Source: a virus
Virus record (IMG/VR): IMGVR_UViG_3300025289_000025
Location: 1-64,000 of that record
DNA: 64,000 nucleotides
Direction: 5' to 3' (one strand)
Shown here one piece after another: positions 1 to 7,835 of the stretch (positions are counted from its first letter, which is position 1; every line of letters begins with the position of its first letter). A model generated the notes under the pieces. That model ran no database searches and was not told where the DNA came from. It saw only the letters and a program-made list of their open reading frames with translations. The position numbers were made by a program, and so were the translations under genes.

Positions 1-1
1 T

Positions 2-1405
2 GGAGATCCTGTTCCTCTTTGGAGTAAACAAAGGGAAATCATAAAAGCATTAGTAGATCATAGAAAAGTATCAGTCAAGTCTGGACATGGTGTCGGGAAG
101 ACCATGCTGTCTGCAGGAATTACTTTATATTTGGCTTATGTATGGCATGCAACAGGAATGACTACAGCACCTTCATTCAGGCAAGTCAGACGCGCCTTGT
201 GGGGAGAGATTCATTATCAATATTCTCGCGCTCGTACTCCTTTGGGTGGAAAGATGAATCAAGTTAGTTTGGATTTGGGTCCTAAGTGGTTCGTCGAAGG
301 ATTTGCTACAGATAAACCAATGGATAATATCACGGGTATTCACGAAGAGAACATTTTTGTTATTGTGGACGAAGCTGGGGGAGTAGCCCATAGTGTATTT
401 GAATCGTTAGACGCTCTTTTAACTTCTGAAAGCACATTTGTTCTTTATATAGGCAACCCCACTGATCCTACTAGTCCTTTTGCGGATACTTTTAAACCAG
501 GATCTGGATTTAAAACATTTACTCTTAGTTGTTATGATTGTCCCAATATTCGTCATGATATGATAATTTATCCTAAACTTACGGTTAAGAAATGGGTGGA
601 CGAAAAAGAAAAGAAATGGGGGAGAGATTCCAATCTCTTTCGAATTAGAGTTTTGGGGGAGTTTCCTCAAGAAAGTAAAGATACTCTCATTCCTATTCGA
701 TATATTGAGAAGGCATTAGAAAAAGGCAGGGAAAATTTATTACCGGCAGATTGGATTTATGCTTTTGGTTTGGACGTTGCTCGTCAAGGTTCTGATAGCA
801 CCACTTACGGAATACGTTATAAATCGGGGCTTTTCAAAATACATGAGGCTACCCAAAAGAAAAGGGAAACAGAAACGGCGGGTAAAATGATAGATATTTA
901 TAATGAATTTATCCCTGAATTTAAGTATAGGAATTTGAATGATTTGGAAAAGAGATTTCAGAAGGAAGGTAAAGAAGAGAAGGAAAAATCAGAGGAGGAA
1001 ATTTTCTTCCCCCCGATTAACGTAGATGACATCGGGGTTGGTGGTGGGGTTGTAGATATTTTGCTAGAAGAAGAATTCCCCACTAACGGAGTGAACGTGG
1101 CGGAACAGCCCGACCCTTCCGATCCAGATGAGGCAAAATTATTTCTTAATAAGCGTGCCCAATATTATTGGAATTTGAAAAAATTGTTTGAAAATGGCCT
1201 TGTGGCTATAGACGATGAAGAATTAGCCCATGAACTATCCAAAATAAAAATAGAATTTTTACGGAGTGGGAAGATTAAAATAGCAGATAAGGATACGATT
1301 AAGAAAGATTTGGGGGGTCGTAGTCCGGATAAGGCTGAGTGTATGATGTTGGCTTTTTCTATGGACTATGCAGATGTGGAGAGGGAGTTGGTAAGATTTT
1401 TATGA
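2..1405 (+). CDS. terL: Terminase large subunit (5' partial)
   Basis: This is the ATPase-nuclease motor that packages phage DNA into the prohead. The frame is open to the left edge. Translating upstream of the first ATG (104) gives a Walker A motif, SGHGVGKT, at about 80-106, so the true start lies before the window. A Walker B-like VIVDEAGG follows at about 360-383. The C-terminal half has RNase H-fold nuclease signatures: an acidic residue in FGLDVARQ (about 762), a middle block NVDDIGVGGG (about 1020), and a final acidic DKAE block near 1330. The downstream order portal, protease, capsid supports the assignment. The small subunit must lie to the left. Confidence 0.95.
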   Translation, partial: GDPVPLWSKQREIIKALVDHRKVSVKSGHGVGKTMLSAGITLYLAYVWHATGMTTAPSFRQVRRALWGEIHYQYSRARTPLGGKMNQVSLDLGPKWFVEGFATDKPMDNITGIHEENIFVIVDEAGGVAHSVFESLDALLTSESTFVLYIGNPTDPTSPFADTFKPGSGFKTFTLSCYDCPNIRHDMIIYPKLTVKKWVDEKEKKWGRDSNLFRIRVLGEFPQESKDTLIPIRYIEKALEKGRENLLPADWIYAFGLDVARQGSDSTTYGIRYKSGLFKIHEATQKKRETETAGKMIDIYNEFIPEFKYRNLNDLEKRFQKEGKEEKEKSEEEIFFPPINVDDIGVGGGVVDILLEEEFPTNGVNVAEQPDPSDPDEAKLFLNKRAQYYWNLKKLFENGLVAIDDEELAHELSKIKIEFLRSGKIKIADKDTIKKDLGGRSPDKAECMMLAFSMDYADVERELVRFL

Positions 1406-1415
1406 TGGAGGACAC

Positions 1416-1571
1416 ATGTTTAATGAAATGATGGCGGAGTCTATTGCTAAAGCAACTTTTTGGATTTTGATAATTTTTGCGGTGGGAATTACTGCTAGGT
1501 TTTTGATAAGAGATTATATAAATTTTCTTTTGGAGGATGTTGGTAAAAAGCCTTCGTCAGAGGACGAATGA
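1416..1571 (+). CDS. Small single-span membrane protein
   Basis: A 51-residue protein with a GGAGG site seven bases upstream of its ATG. Residues about 13-33 form one hydrophobic helix rich in I, L and F, followed by a charged tail. Its TGA overlaps the ATG of the next gene, which also encodes a membrane protein, so the two may be co-translated. Membrane proteins at this position could be a holin pair or a packaging-linked accessory, but nothing in the sequence decides this. Confidence 0.6.
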   Translation: MFNEMMAESIAKATFWILIIFAVGITARFLIRDYINFLLEDVGKKPSSEDE

Positions 1572-2089
1572 TGCCCCCTTCGAATAGTAGAGAATATGCT
1601 AGGAATACCGACGTAGGCCCTGAAGATCAAATAATAATCCCCAAGGGGGATCAAATGGATAGGGAGATCGCTAACCTTAGAGAATGGATGAGGGATTTAG
1701 ATACTAAAGTAGATGCCCTCATAACTGAAGGGTGTAGTCATAGGGGAAATGATTTAGCCAAATTATCTCGAATAGAAGCAGCAACTGATGGATTTCGAAT
1801 CGAAGCGGGGGCTATTAAAGATTCTATTTATCAATTATCCTTGTCTTTTGAACAACATAAAACTAAGGTGGTAGAGTCTACTAATTTTACTAATAATAAA
1901 ATAAGTAATTTAAAATTGGGTATTTTAGCCCAATGTACTCTTTTGTTATTAGTGATATTAGGTTTTTTATTTAAGGAGTTTGTGATTCCAGCTACTAAAA
2001 ATATTTCCTCCCCATCATTAATAACAGATAAGGATCATATAAATATTGACCAAGAGACTTGGGATAAATTGATAAAAAATAAAAAATAG
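1568..2089 (+). CDS. Coiled-coil protein with one transmembrane segment
   Basis: A 173-residue protein. Residues about 25-110 are charged and helical, with heptad-like spacing. They are followed by a hydrophobic span at about 118-140 and a short polar tail. It overlaps the preceding small membrane protein by four bases. No enzymatic motif is visible. The layout, cytoplasmic coiled coil then one membrane span, is also seen in phage holin or spanin-like proteins, but the family is not recognised. Confidence 0.6.
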   Translation: MMPPSNSREYARNTDVGPEDQIIIPKGDQMDREIANLREWMRDLDTKVDALITEGCSHRGNDLAKLSRIEAATDGFRIEAGAIKDSIYQLSLSFEQHKTKVVESTNFTNNKISNLKLGILAQCTLLLLVILGFLFKEFVIPATKNISSPSLITDKDHINIDQETWDKLIKNKK

Positions 2090-2152
2090 TAGTGAATATC
2101 TTTGATACATACTATAGTTAAACTCAAGCGTTTTATTGTATAGGGGAGAAGG

Positions 2153-4261
2153 ATGACAACGCGATTGGAATTACTTCGGAAAAGCCCAATCACTAAGAAC
2201 GCCATTGATGCCGTTTTCCTTCGTAATAAGCAAATGTTGGGGGTAACTGAAGATGATGTAATGCGAGAGCCTTATAAGAAATCGGATTTAGTTTATATTT
2301 GTATTTCTACCACTGCTAAGGCCATTTCTCAAGTTCCTTTGATAGTGGTTCGGAACTTTGGTCTTAGTGGGGAGTATAAACCCCTTCCGGATACTGATCC
2401 TTGGTCTCAGTTATTTATTAGACCCAATTATATTACTGATAGATATTCTTTTGTGGAGTCTATTATTACTTATCTATTGCACGATGGAGAAGTTTTCATT
2501 GTTCCTTATCCCCCCGGTTTGGGTCCCCCCGGCTCCCTTTGGGTGGTGAGAAATAAGTTTATCAGGCCGATGAAAGATCCCAAAACGAATCTTTTGTTAG
2601 GGTGGCTTTATAATCAATCAGGGCAATTCACCGAAGGTGGACTATCCTCCACTGCTGAAGGAATTCCTTTGCATGTAGATGAGGTTGCTAGGGTATATTT
2701 ATTCAACCCCTACGACCCGTTGAAAGGAATATCTCCTTTAGAAGCAGGAAAAATGAGTATAGTAGTTGATTATAAAGCATCTTTTTATACATCTGTATTC
2801 TTTGATGAAGGGGCTTCCCCTGGCGGGGTAATTTCTACTGAGCAAAAATTAGGAGATAAACAATTCAATCGTACTAGAGAACAATTCGAGTCTCGTCATC
2901 AAGGGTTTAAGAAAGCCCATCGTATTGCAGTATTGGAGCAAGGATTAAAGTATACTCAAACAGGTTTGAATCAAAGAGATATGGAATTTGGGGATTTAAG
3001 AAAACAAACAGCGGAAAGAATCTATCAGATTTTTGGTATGAAAAAGGCCATTGTTTCGGTTATGGAAGATGTGAATTACGCCACAGCACAGGCTGAGCGC
3101 AAGGAGTGGTGGGAAGGTACTAACCTTCCCTTAATGTCATTAACTACTTCGGCGTTGAATTTTATTCTGTTTCGTCAGAATTCCGATCTTCGGTTGATAT
3201 TTGATACCACCACCGTAGCAGCTTTGAAAGAAGCGTTGAAGGAAAAGGTAGAGACGGGATATAAACTTTGGCAAATGGGGTTCGCTGCCAATGAGATCAA
3301 TCAGCGACTCGATATGGGATTTGGTAATAAGCCTTGGCGTAACGTTGCGTTTGTCGCAGTTAATTTGCAACCGGTGGACCGTGCCCTCAATCCGCCAAAG
3401 CCAACCGTGCCAGAGTTGCCGCCACCCCCTGTATCACCCCCTGCGCTTCCCCCGCCAAAGCCTCCGAAGGCGTTGACGGAAGGGGGAGAGGAGAAATTAT
3501 CGGATAAAGACGAAGCTAGAGGAGAGCAAAGTTGGAATAATTTTATTCAAAAGACTGCCCCTTTGGAAGAGAAGTTCGAAAAGAAGGTGACAAGAGTATT
3601 TATGGATATGAGGAGTAGGTCTTTGGAGAGTTTGTATAAAAATACCAAGGCTCCCAAGGATTTGGATGATGAGCTTTTTTCAGAGGATTCTAAAAATATT
3701 TCTAAATTTACTGATCCCCTTTACGGGGATGCTATAATAGTGGGTTTTACTACTATGTTAGACGATATTGGTTCTTCCATTGTATTTAGTTTATCTGACC
3801 CCGAAGCATTAGCATTTTTAGCAACGAAAAATATTCAAATTAAGGGAATTATTCAAACTATTAAAGATCAGATACGGGTAGAATTAATGGAGGCGTATGA
3901 AAAAGGAGAAACGATTGATGAGATAGCGGCTCGCATTAGAAATGTTTTCAATATGTCTAATAGCAGAGCTAAAATCATTGCTCGTACTGAAATTCTCGGG
4001 GCAGCTGGAGAAGGCAGAAGTTTAGCGATAAACCGATCTGGATATAGAGAGAAAAGATGGTTTACTGCAATGGACGAAAGAGTACGGATGGCTCATAGAG
4101 CAATGCACGGAAAAACAGTTAAGGTGGGAAATATGTGGGTTTTGCCTGATGGGAGTTCTTTAAGATATCCAGGAGATCCCCAAGGACCAGCAAGACAAGT
4201 TGTGCAGTGTCGTTGCATTGAAACCGTAGTTTTTGAAAGTCATTTCCTTTTGGAAACTTGA
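2153..4261 (+). CDS. Portal protein fused to a MuF-like head morphogenesis domain
   Basis: The N-terminal 400 residues match the HK97-type portal, the dodecameric ring through which DNA enters the head; the stretch that ends DVNYATAQAERKEWW is typical. Residues about 412-441 form a proline-rich linker. The C-terminal 110 residues are a phage Mu gpF-like domain: SRAKIIARTE, then KRWFTAMDERVRMAHRAMHG, then a CRC motif near the end. In most phages these are two adjacent genes, and here they are one 702-residue frame. The ATG has a GGGGAGAAGG site. The copy number of the MuF part would be set by the portal ring if the fusion is not cleaved. Confidence 0.9.
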   Translation: MTTRLELLRKSPITKNAIDAVFLRNKQMLGVTEDDVMREPYKKSDLVYICISTTAKAISQVPLIVVRNFGLSGEYKPLPDTDPWSQLFIRPNYITDRYSFVESIITYLLHDGEVFIVPYPPGLGPPGSLWVVRNKFIRPMKDPKTNLLLGWLYNQSGQFTEGGLSSTAEGIPLHVDEVARVYLFNPYDPLKGISPLEAGKMSIVVDYKASFYTSVFFDEGASPGGVISTEQKLGDKQFNRTREQFESRHQGFKKAHRIAVLEQGLKYTQTGLNQRDMEFGDLRKQTAERIYQIFGMKKAIVSVMEDVNYATAQAERKEWWEGTNLPLMSLTTSALNFILFRQNSDLRLIFDTTTVAALKEALKEKVETGYKLWQMGFAANEINQRLDMGFGNKPWRNVAFVAVNLQPVDRALNPPKPTVPELPPPPVSPPALPPPKPPKALTEGGEEKLSDKDEARGEQSWNNFIQKTAPLEEKFEKKVTRVFMDMRSRSLESLYKNTKAPKDLDDELFSEDSKNISKFTDPLYGDAIIVGFTTMLDDIGSSIVFSLSDPEALAFLATKNIQIKGIIQTIKDQIRVELMEAYEKGETIDEIAARIRNVFNMSNSRAKIIARTEILGAAGEGRSLAINRSGYREKRWFTAMDERVRMAHRAMHGKTVKVGNMWVLPDGSSLRYPGDPQGPARQVVQCRCIETVVFESHFLLET

Positions 4262-4280
4262 TAATTAGAAGGAGGTTACA

Positions 4281-5810
4281 ATGGCTGCCAAATTAGTAGG
4301 TCAGGACGGAACCCCCGTAAAGTATCAAGGAAAAGAAGTTTTCAGTTCCGATTACTCGGGGGTGGTTAAATCTGTAGATATGATGAAACGAACCCTCGTT
4401 ATGACAGGGACAGATGAGACCAAGGATAGAGACGGTGATATTATCCGGTTGTCCGGTTGGAATATGGATAACTACAAGAAGAACCCCGTTTTCCTTTGGG
4501 CCCACAATTATGGGTCAGTCCCTCTTGCTAGGGCCGAAAAGGTTACAAAAAAGAAAGAACCCCCTAGGATGGAGTTTTTGCTTCAGTTCCCCACAAAGGG
4601 GATTTACCCCTTCGCTGATATGATTTTGGAATTGTACGAGGAAAAGATAATTAACGCTTCTTCAGTGGGATTTATTCCTATGAAGTGGAATCCTATTGAA
4701 GAGGATAAGAACGATGATAATCGTAGAAATCCATATGGAAGAGAGTATATTGGTCAGGAACTTTTGGAACTTTCAGGATGCGCAGTTCCGTCTAATCCTA
4801 GTGCGGTTCAGAATGCTTTGAAGGGAAAGAATTTTGGATTTAAAGATGATGATCTTTTGAAATATCTTACGGGGGCAACGCTAATCCCTCGTCCAGAGAA
4901 GGAAGATGATATCATTGATGAATTAGATAAATCAGAAACGGAGATCGTTGACGAGACTACTATTCAAGTTCAAGTGGCAGAGAATTTGAATAAGTCTGAA
5001 GATGACGTGACTCTCACTATTGCCCCAGAAGTTGTAGAAGAGGATACCAAAATTTCTCCCCCAGTAGAGGAAGTCGTAGAAGATCCTCCAGAGGGGGAAA
5101 AAGAGATGACGATGGATATGTGTGGGTCGGGGGATCTTCCCATCAACCCCGATTCATCTTGGGATGGGAAAGCGGCTATTGCTAGAATGAAAGAGCTTTG
5201 TGGGGGTCCAGATAAGGATAAGATGAATTGGGAGAAATATGGCAAGGGATTTGTAATGAGGGATGGGGCTAACAAGGAAAGTTTTGGGTCTTATAAACTT
5301 CCCTTTGCAGATGTAAAGGATGGAAAACTCACTGCGGTTTGGGGTGGAGTTATGCGAGCTATGAGTGCTGTTCATGGTGCTCGTGGCGGAATGAATGCTT
5401 CTGATGTAGATAAGAAGAAAGCCCATAATTTCTTGGCGGGGTACTATAAGAAATTTGATAAACCCGTTCCAGAAATGACTTCTGTTTTCGATGTAGAAGA
5501 ATTAATGGTAGATTTTTCTGAGGAAATCCGTAAGATTAAGGAAGAGTTATTTATTAGCAACCAGACTTTAGAGTCAATGGTTGCAGAGATAAAGGGTATC
5601 CAGGACTCTTTGGCGAAAGCCCTTGAAGAGATCCAGAGGAAACCCAAGTCTGGAAATGGAACGTCGGATTTTATTTTGAAAGAGGCTTTCAATCAGGGGA
5701 GGGGAAAGATAGAAAATCCTCCCACAGAGAAGTACAGCAAGGAATCGTTGAACAGTTTGAGATTAGCTTTAGTTGAAGTAGCGAAGGCGATGAAAAACAT
5801 AAAACTTTAA
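4281..5810 (+). CDS. Prohead maturation protease (S78 type) with C-terminal extension
   Basis: This is the HK97-family serine protease that cleaves the scaffold during head maturation. The likely catalytic histidine is in FLWAHNYGS and the likely serine in INASSVGF, both in the first 140 residues. Residues about 270-390 form a second domain with paired WxG and FGSYKLPFADV motifs, which is found attached to other phage capsid proteases. The last 110 residues are charged, with coiled-coil potential, and could act as scaffold. At 509 residues it is about twice the length of a bare protease. An AAGGAGGT site precedes the ATG, and the capsid gene follows directly. Confidence 0.88.
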   Translation: MAAKLVGQDGTPVKYQGKEVFSSDYSGVVKSVDMMKRTLVMTGTDETKDRDGDIIRLSGWNMDNYKKNPVFLWAHNYGSVPLARAEKVTKKKEPPRMEFLLQFPTKGIYPFADMILELYEEKIINASSVGFIPMKWNPIEEDKNDDNRRNPYGREYIGQELLELSGCAVPSNPSAVQNALKGKNFGFKDDDLLKYLTGATLIPRPEKEDDIIDELDKSETEIVDETTIQVQVAENLNKSEDDVTLTIAPEVVEEDTKISPPVEEVVEDPPEGEKEMTMDMCGSGDLPINPDSSWDGKAAIARMKELCGGPDKDKMNWEKYGKGFVMRDGANKESFGSYKLPFADVKDGKLTAVWGGVMRAMSAVHGARGGMNASDVDKKKAHNFLAGYYKKFDKPVPEMTSVFDVEELMVDFSEEIRKIKEELFISNQTLESMVAEIKGIQDSLAKALEEIQRKPKSGNGTSDFILKEAFNQGRGKIENPPTEKYSKESLNSLRLALVEVAKAMKNIKL

Positions 5811-5820
5811 GGAGGCAGTT

Positions 5821-7167
5821 ATGGTTAAGAAGTTCGTTAAGTCAGCTACTGGCGTTTTGGTTCTCGCAACCCCAGAGCAGGAAGCGGATGCGAGTATCGA
5901 GAAATTTGAGGTGGAGGATCGCACCAACGTCAACCCGCCTGATCCCATCGTGGAACTAACTGGGATTGTTCGTGAGATGGCCACCAGTCTTAGTGATATC
6001 AAGGAGAAGGCTGATCAGCAGGGCGATGCGTTGGAAGCCTACAGGAAGGCGGTGGATCGTGGGTTTCTTCCCCCGAATCCGAAGACAGGTCCCACAGTAG
6101 ATTCGGCCTCGGATGAACTGAAGAGTATCATGGGGCATTATGAACTTGCCTTCCAGGGCAAAGAACTCATGTCTCGAACGGTCCACCCGAACCATGTCAT
6201 TGATGAGCCTACTAGGTTGGAGATGGCAAAGTTTTATGCTCTTTTCCTTCGTCACACTCTTCAGCAGGATTGGAGAGCAAAAGATCAGTTTTGGAAGTAT
6301 TTTGGTCCCCAGATGAAGACAGCAGTCGGGGATTCCGGAAATACTTTCCCCCTCCCGGATATTGTGGATTCAGAAATCCTTGCGTTTGCCCGTGAGGTTT
6401 CTGTAGTTCTGCAGTACTCCCGGATTTGGCCTATGTCCTCGGATAAGCAGTCCTTCCCGTCTGAGACTGCATCTGCATCAGTTGCTTGGGGGAATACCAC
6501 CTCACAGTCCGAGCCGGGAATTACAGAAGTTGAGCTGGATGCCAACGAGCTTTCGGCATACAGTGTTGTGAAGAATGCCACCTTGATGGATGCCCGCTCG
6601 GACATCGTTTCTTGGCTGACGGCGGCTCTGGCAGAGGCGGCGGGACAGGAACTGGATAATCAGGCATTTAACGGTTCTGGCTCTCCGTTCTTCGGTATTC
6701 TGGATGCGACGGGTGCCGGGTATTCTGTTACGCTTGGTGGGTCTTCCTTCTCTGACGTCACCTTCACGGACTTCTCCAGTATGATTGCCAAGCTGGACGG
6801 TCTGCGGAAGCAGGGTGCCCGGTTCTGGATGCATGGACAGGGACTCCATCTGGTTCGGACGTTGAAGGATGACCAGAATCGCCCGATCTTCTACGATACT
6901 GTTGGTCAGCCCACTTCAGGGACCATTTTGGGGTTCCCGTACTCGGAAGTCATGAAGATGCCTTCCACTACGGGGGCTTCCACGGCTTTCTTGGCCTTCG
7001 GTAATCTTCGGTATCTTGGGGTTGGACGTAGGCTTGAAGTATCCACCCTTTCCGCAGATCCGTATGGCCTGTGGACTACCAACCGGATGCGGTATAAGTT
7101 GTACCAGCGTTGGGGCATGAAGATCGGACTTCGGAATGGCCTTGTCCGGATGCTGACCTCTTCGTAA
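5821..7167 (+). CDS. Major capsid protein, HK97 fold
   Basis: This 448-residue protein forms the head shell. Residues 1-105 are polar and helical, as expected for a delta domain that is removed by the upstream protease. From about residue 160 the sequence has HK97-type capsid features: GDSGNTFPLPDIVDSEI, then QELDNQAFNGSGSPFFGIL, and a C-terminal domain ending with GLRNGLVRM. Base composition is visibly more GC-rich than in neighbouring genes, which fits codon choice for very high expression. An AAGGAGG site sits seven bases before the ATG, and a strong hairpin follows the stop. Confidence 0.95.
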   Translation: MVKKFVKSATGVLVLATPEQEADASIEKFEVEDRTNVNPPDPIVELTGIVREMATSLSDIKEKADQQGDALEAYRKAVDRGFLPPNPKTGPTVDSASDELKSIMGHYELAFQGKELMSRTVHPNHVIDEPTRLEMAKFYALFLRHTLQQDWRAKDQFWKYFGPQMKTAVGDSGNTFPLPDIVDSEILAFAREVSVVLQYSRIWPMSSDKQSFPSETASASVAWGNTTSQSEPGITEVELDANELSAYSVVKNATLMDARSDIVSWLTAALAEAAGQELDNQAFNGSGSPFFGILDATGAGYSVTLGGSSFSDVTFTDFSSMIAKLDGLRKQGARFWMHGQGLHLVRTLKDDQNRPIFYDTVGQPTSGTILGFPYSEVMKMPSTTGASTAFLAFGNLRYLGVGRRLEVSTLSADPYGLWTTNRMRYKLYQRWGMKIGLRNGLVRMLTSS

Positions 7168-7191
7168 GTCGTAGTAAGGTACGTTGGTTAC

Positions 7192-7217
7192 AGGGGGGCG
7201 GGGCTTCCCGCCCCCCT
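7192..7217 (+). terminator. GC-rich hairpin after the capsid gene
   Basis: An 11-bp perfect stem (AGGGGGGCGGG pairing with its complement) with a GCTT loop starts 24 bases after the capsid stop. No T run follows, so it may be a partial terminator, an RNA-processing site or a 3' stabiliser that separates the abundant capsid transcript from the genes downstream. Confidence 0.6.
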
Positions 7218-7249
7218 TACGGTTGGAGGGCGATTCAAGCGGGGGTAAA

Positions 7250-7277
7250 ACATCTGGGTTCCTCCGTTCCCAGATGT
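7250..7277 (+). promoter_or_regulatory. Second hairpin in the capsid-cargo gap
   Basis: ACATCTGGG and CCCAGATGT form a perfect 9-bp stem with a 10-base loop. It lies in the 197-base gap between the capsid stop and the first zinc-ribbon gene. The gap contains no convincing reading frame. The hairpin has no T run and could be a regulatory or processing element. Confidence 0.45.
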
Positions 7278-7364
7278 GGGGTTATTGGAATATGGATTCA
7301 GGTGCCCTCCGTGAATCTAAAATAATCCCACCCCCACCCACAGGGGAAATTGCAGGAGGGCGAC

Positions 7365-7526
7365 ATGATACAAAATCCTACTCCCAAATCCACCAAGTAC
7401 GTTTGCGGAAAATGCAAGACTATATTTTCTCCTTGGGGAGAGGGTATGTATGCCAAATGTCCTAAGTGCGGAAGTAGAGATATCAAGGAAATGGTACAAA
7501 CCAAAACGGAGGTAATTCAGAAATGA
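7365..7526 (+). CDS. Small zinc-ribbon protein
   Basis: A 53-residue protein with CGKC then CPKC separated by 14 residues, the spacing of a treble-clef or rubredoxin-like zinc ribbon. It has a GGAGGG site before its ATG, and its TGA overlaps the ATG of the next gene. It is the first of four similar zinc ribbons spread over three consecutive genes. Function unknown. Confidence 0.65.
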   Translation: MIQNPTPKSTKYVCGKCKTIFSPWGEGMYAKCPKCGSRDIKEMVQTKTEVIQK

Positions 7527-7825
7527 AGGCTTCCTTCAAGTGTGAGAATTGTTTAGCAGAGACTATTATTTCTGGGGAAGGCCCTCGTCATTTAGGTTGT
7601 CAGTCTTGTGGTTGCGGGGATATTAAATTCGATGCTGATGTTATAGTGTCCCCTATTTCTAGTAAAGACCCGGGAGATGTCTTTCCCCCAGTTTTTGTGA
7701 AGAAAGGAGAGAGTTTTTTGGGTAGTCATTCCTCGGGATGTTCTTGGAAATTAACTTTTCCTGTCGTTGTCCCTGCTGTAGTCCCTGTACTGAAAATTAG
7801 AAAACCCCTTACTCCCAAGGGCTAA
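7523..7825 (+). CDS. Zinc-ribbon protein
   Basis: A 100-residue protein with CENC and CQSC separated by 15 residues near its start, so it resembles both its upstream neighbour and the N-terminus of the next gene. The rest is low in recognisable signal, with a hydrophobic VVVPAVVPV stretch. It is coupled to both neighbours: a four-base overlap upstream and ten bases downstream. Possibly an adaptor for the enzyme encoded next, by context only. Confidence 0.6.
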   Translation: MKASFKCENCLAETIISGEGPRHLGCQSCGCGDIKFDADVIVSPISSKDPGDVFPPVFVKKGESFLGSHSSGCSWKLTFPVVVPAVVPVLKIRKPLTPKG

Positions 7826-7835
7826 GGGGAGGGAA

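Noticed and set aside
6502-6849. Minus-strand open frames across the capsid gene
   Set aside because: They are shadows in the GC-rich capsid coding sequence, with no motif, and oppose a strongly supported gene.
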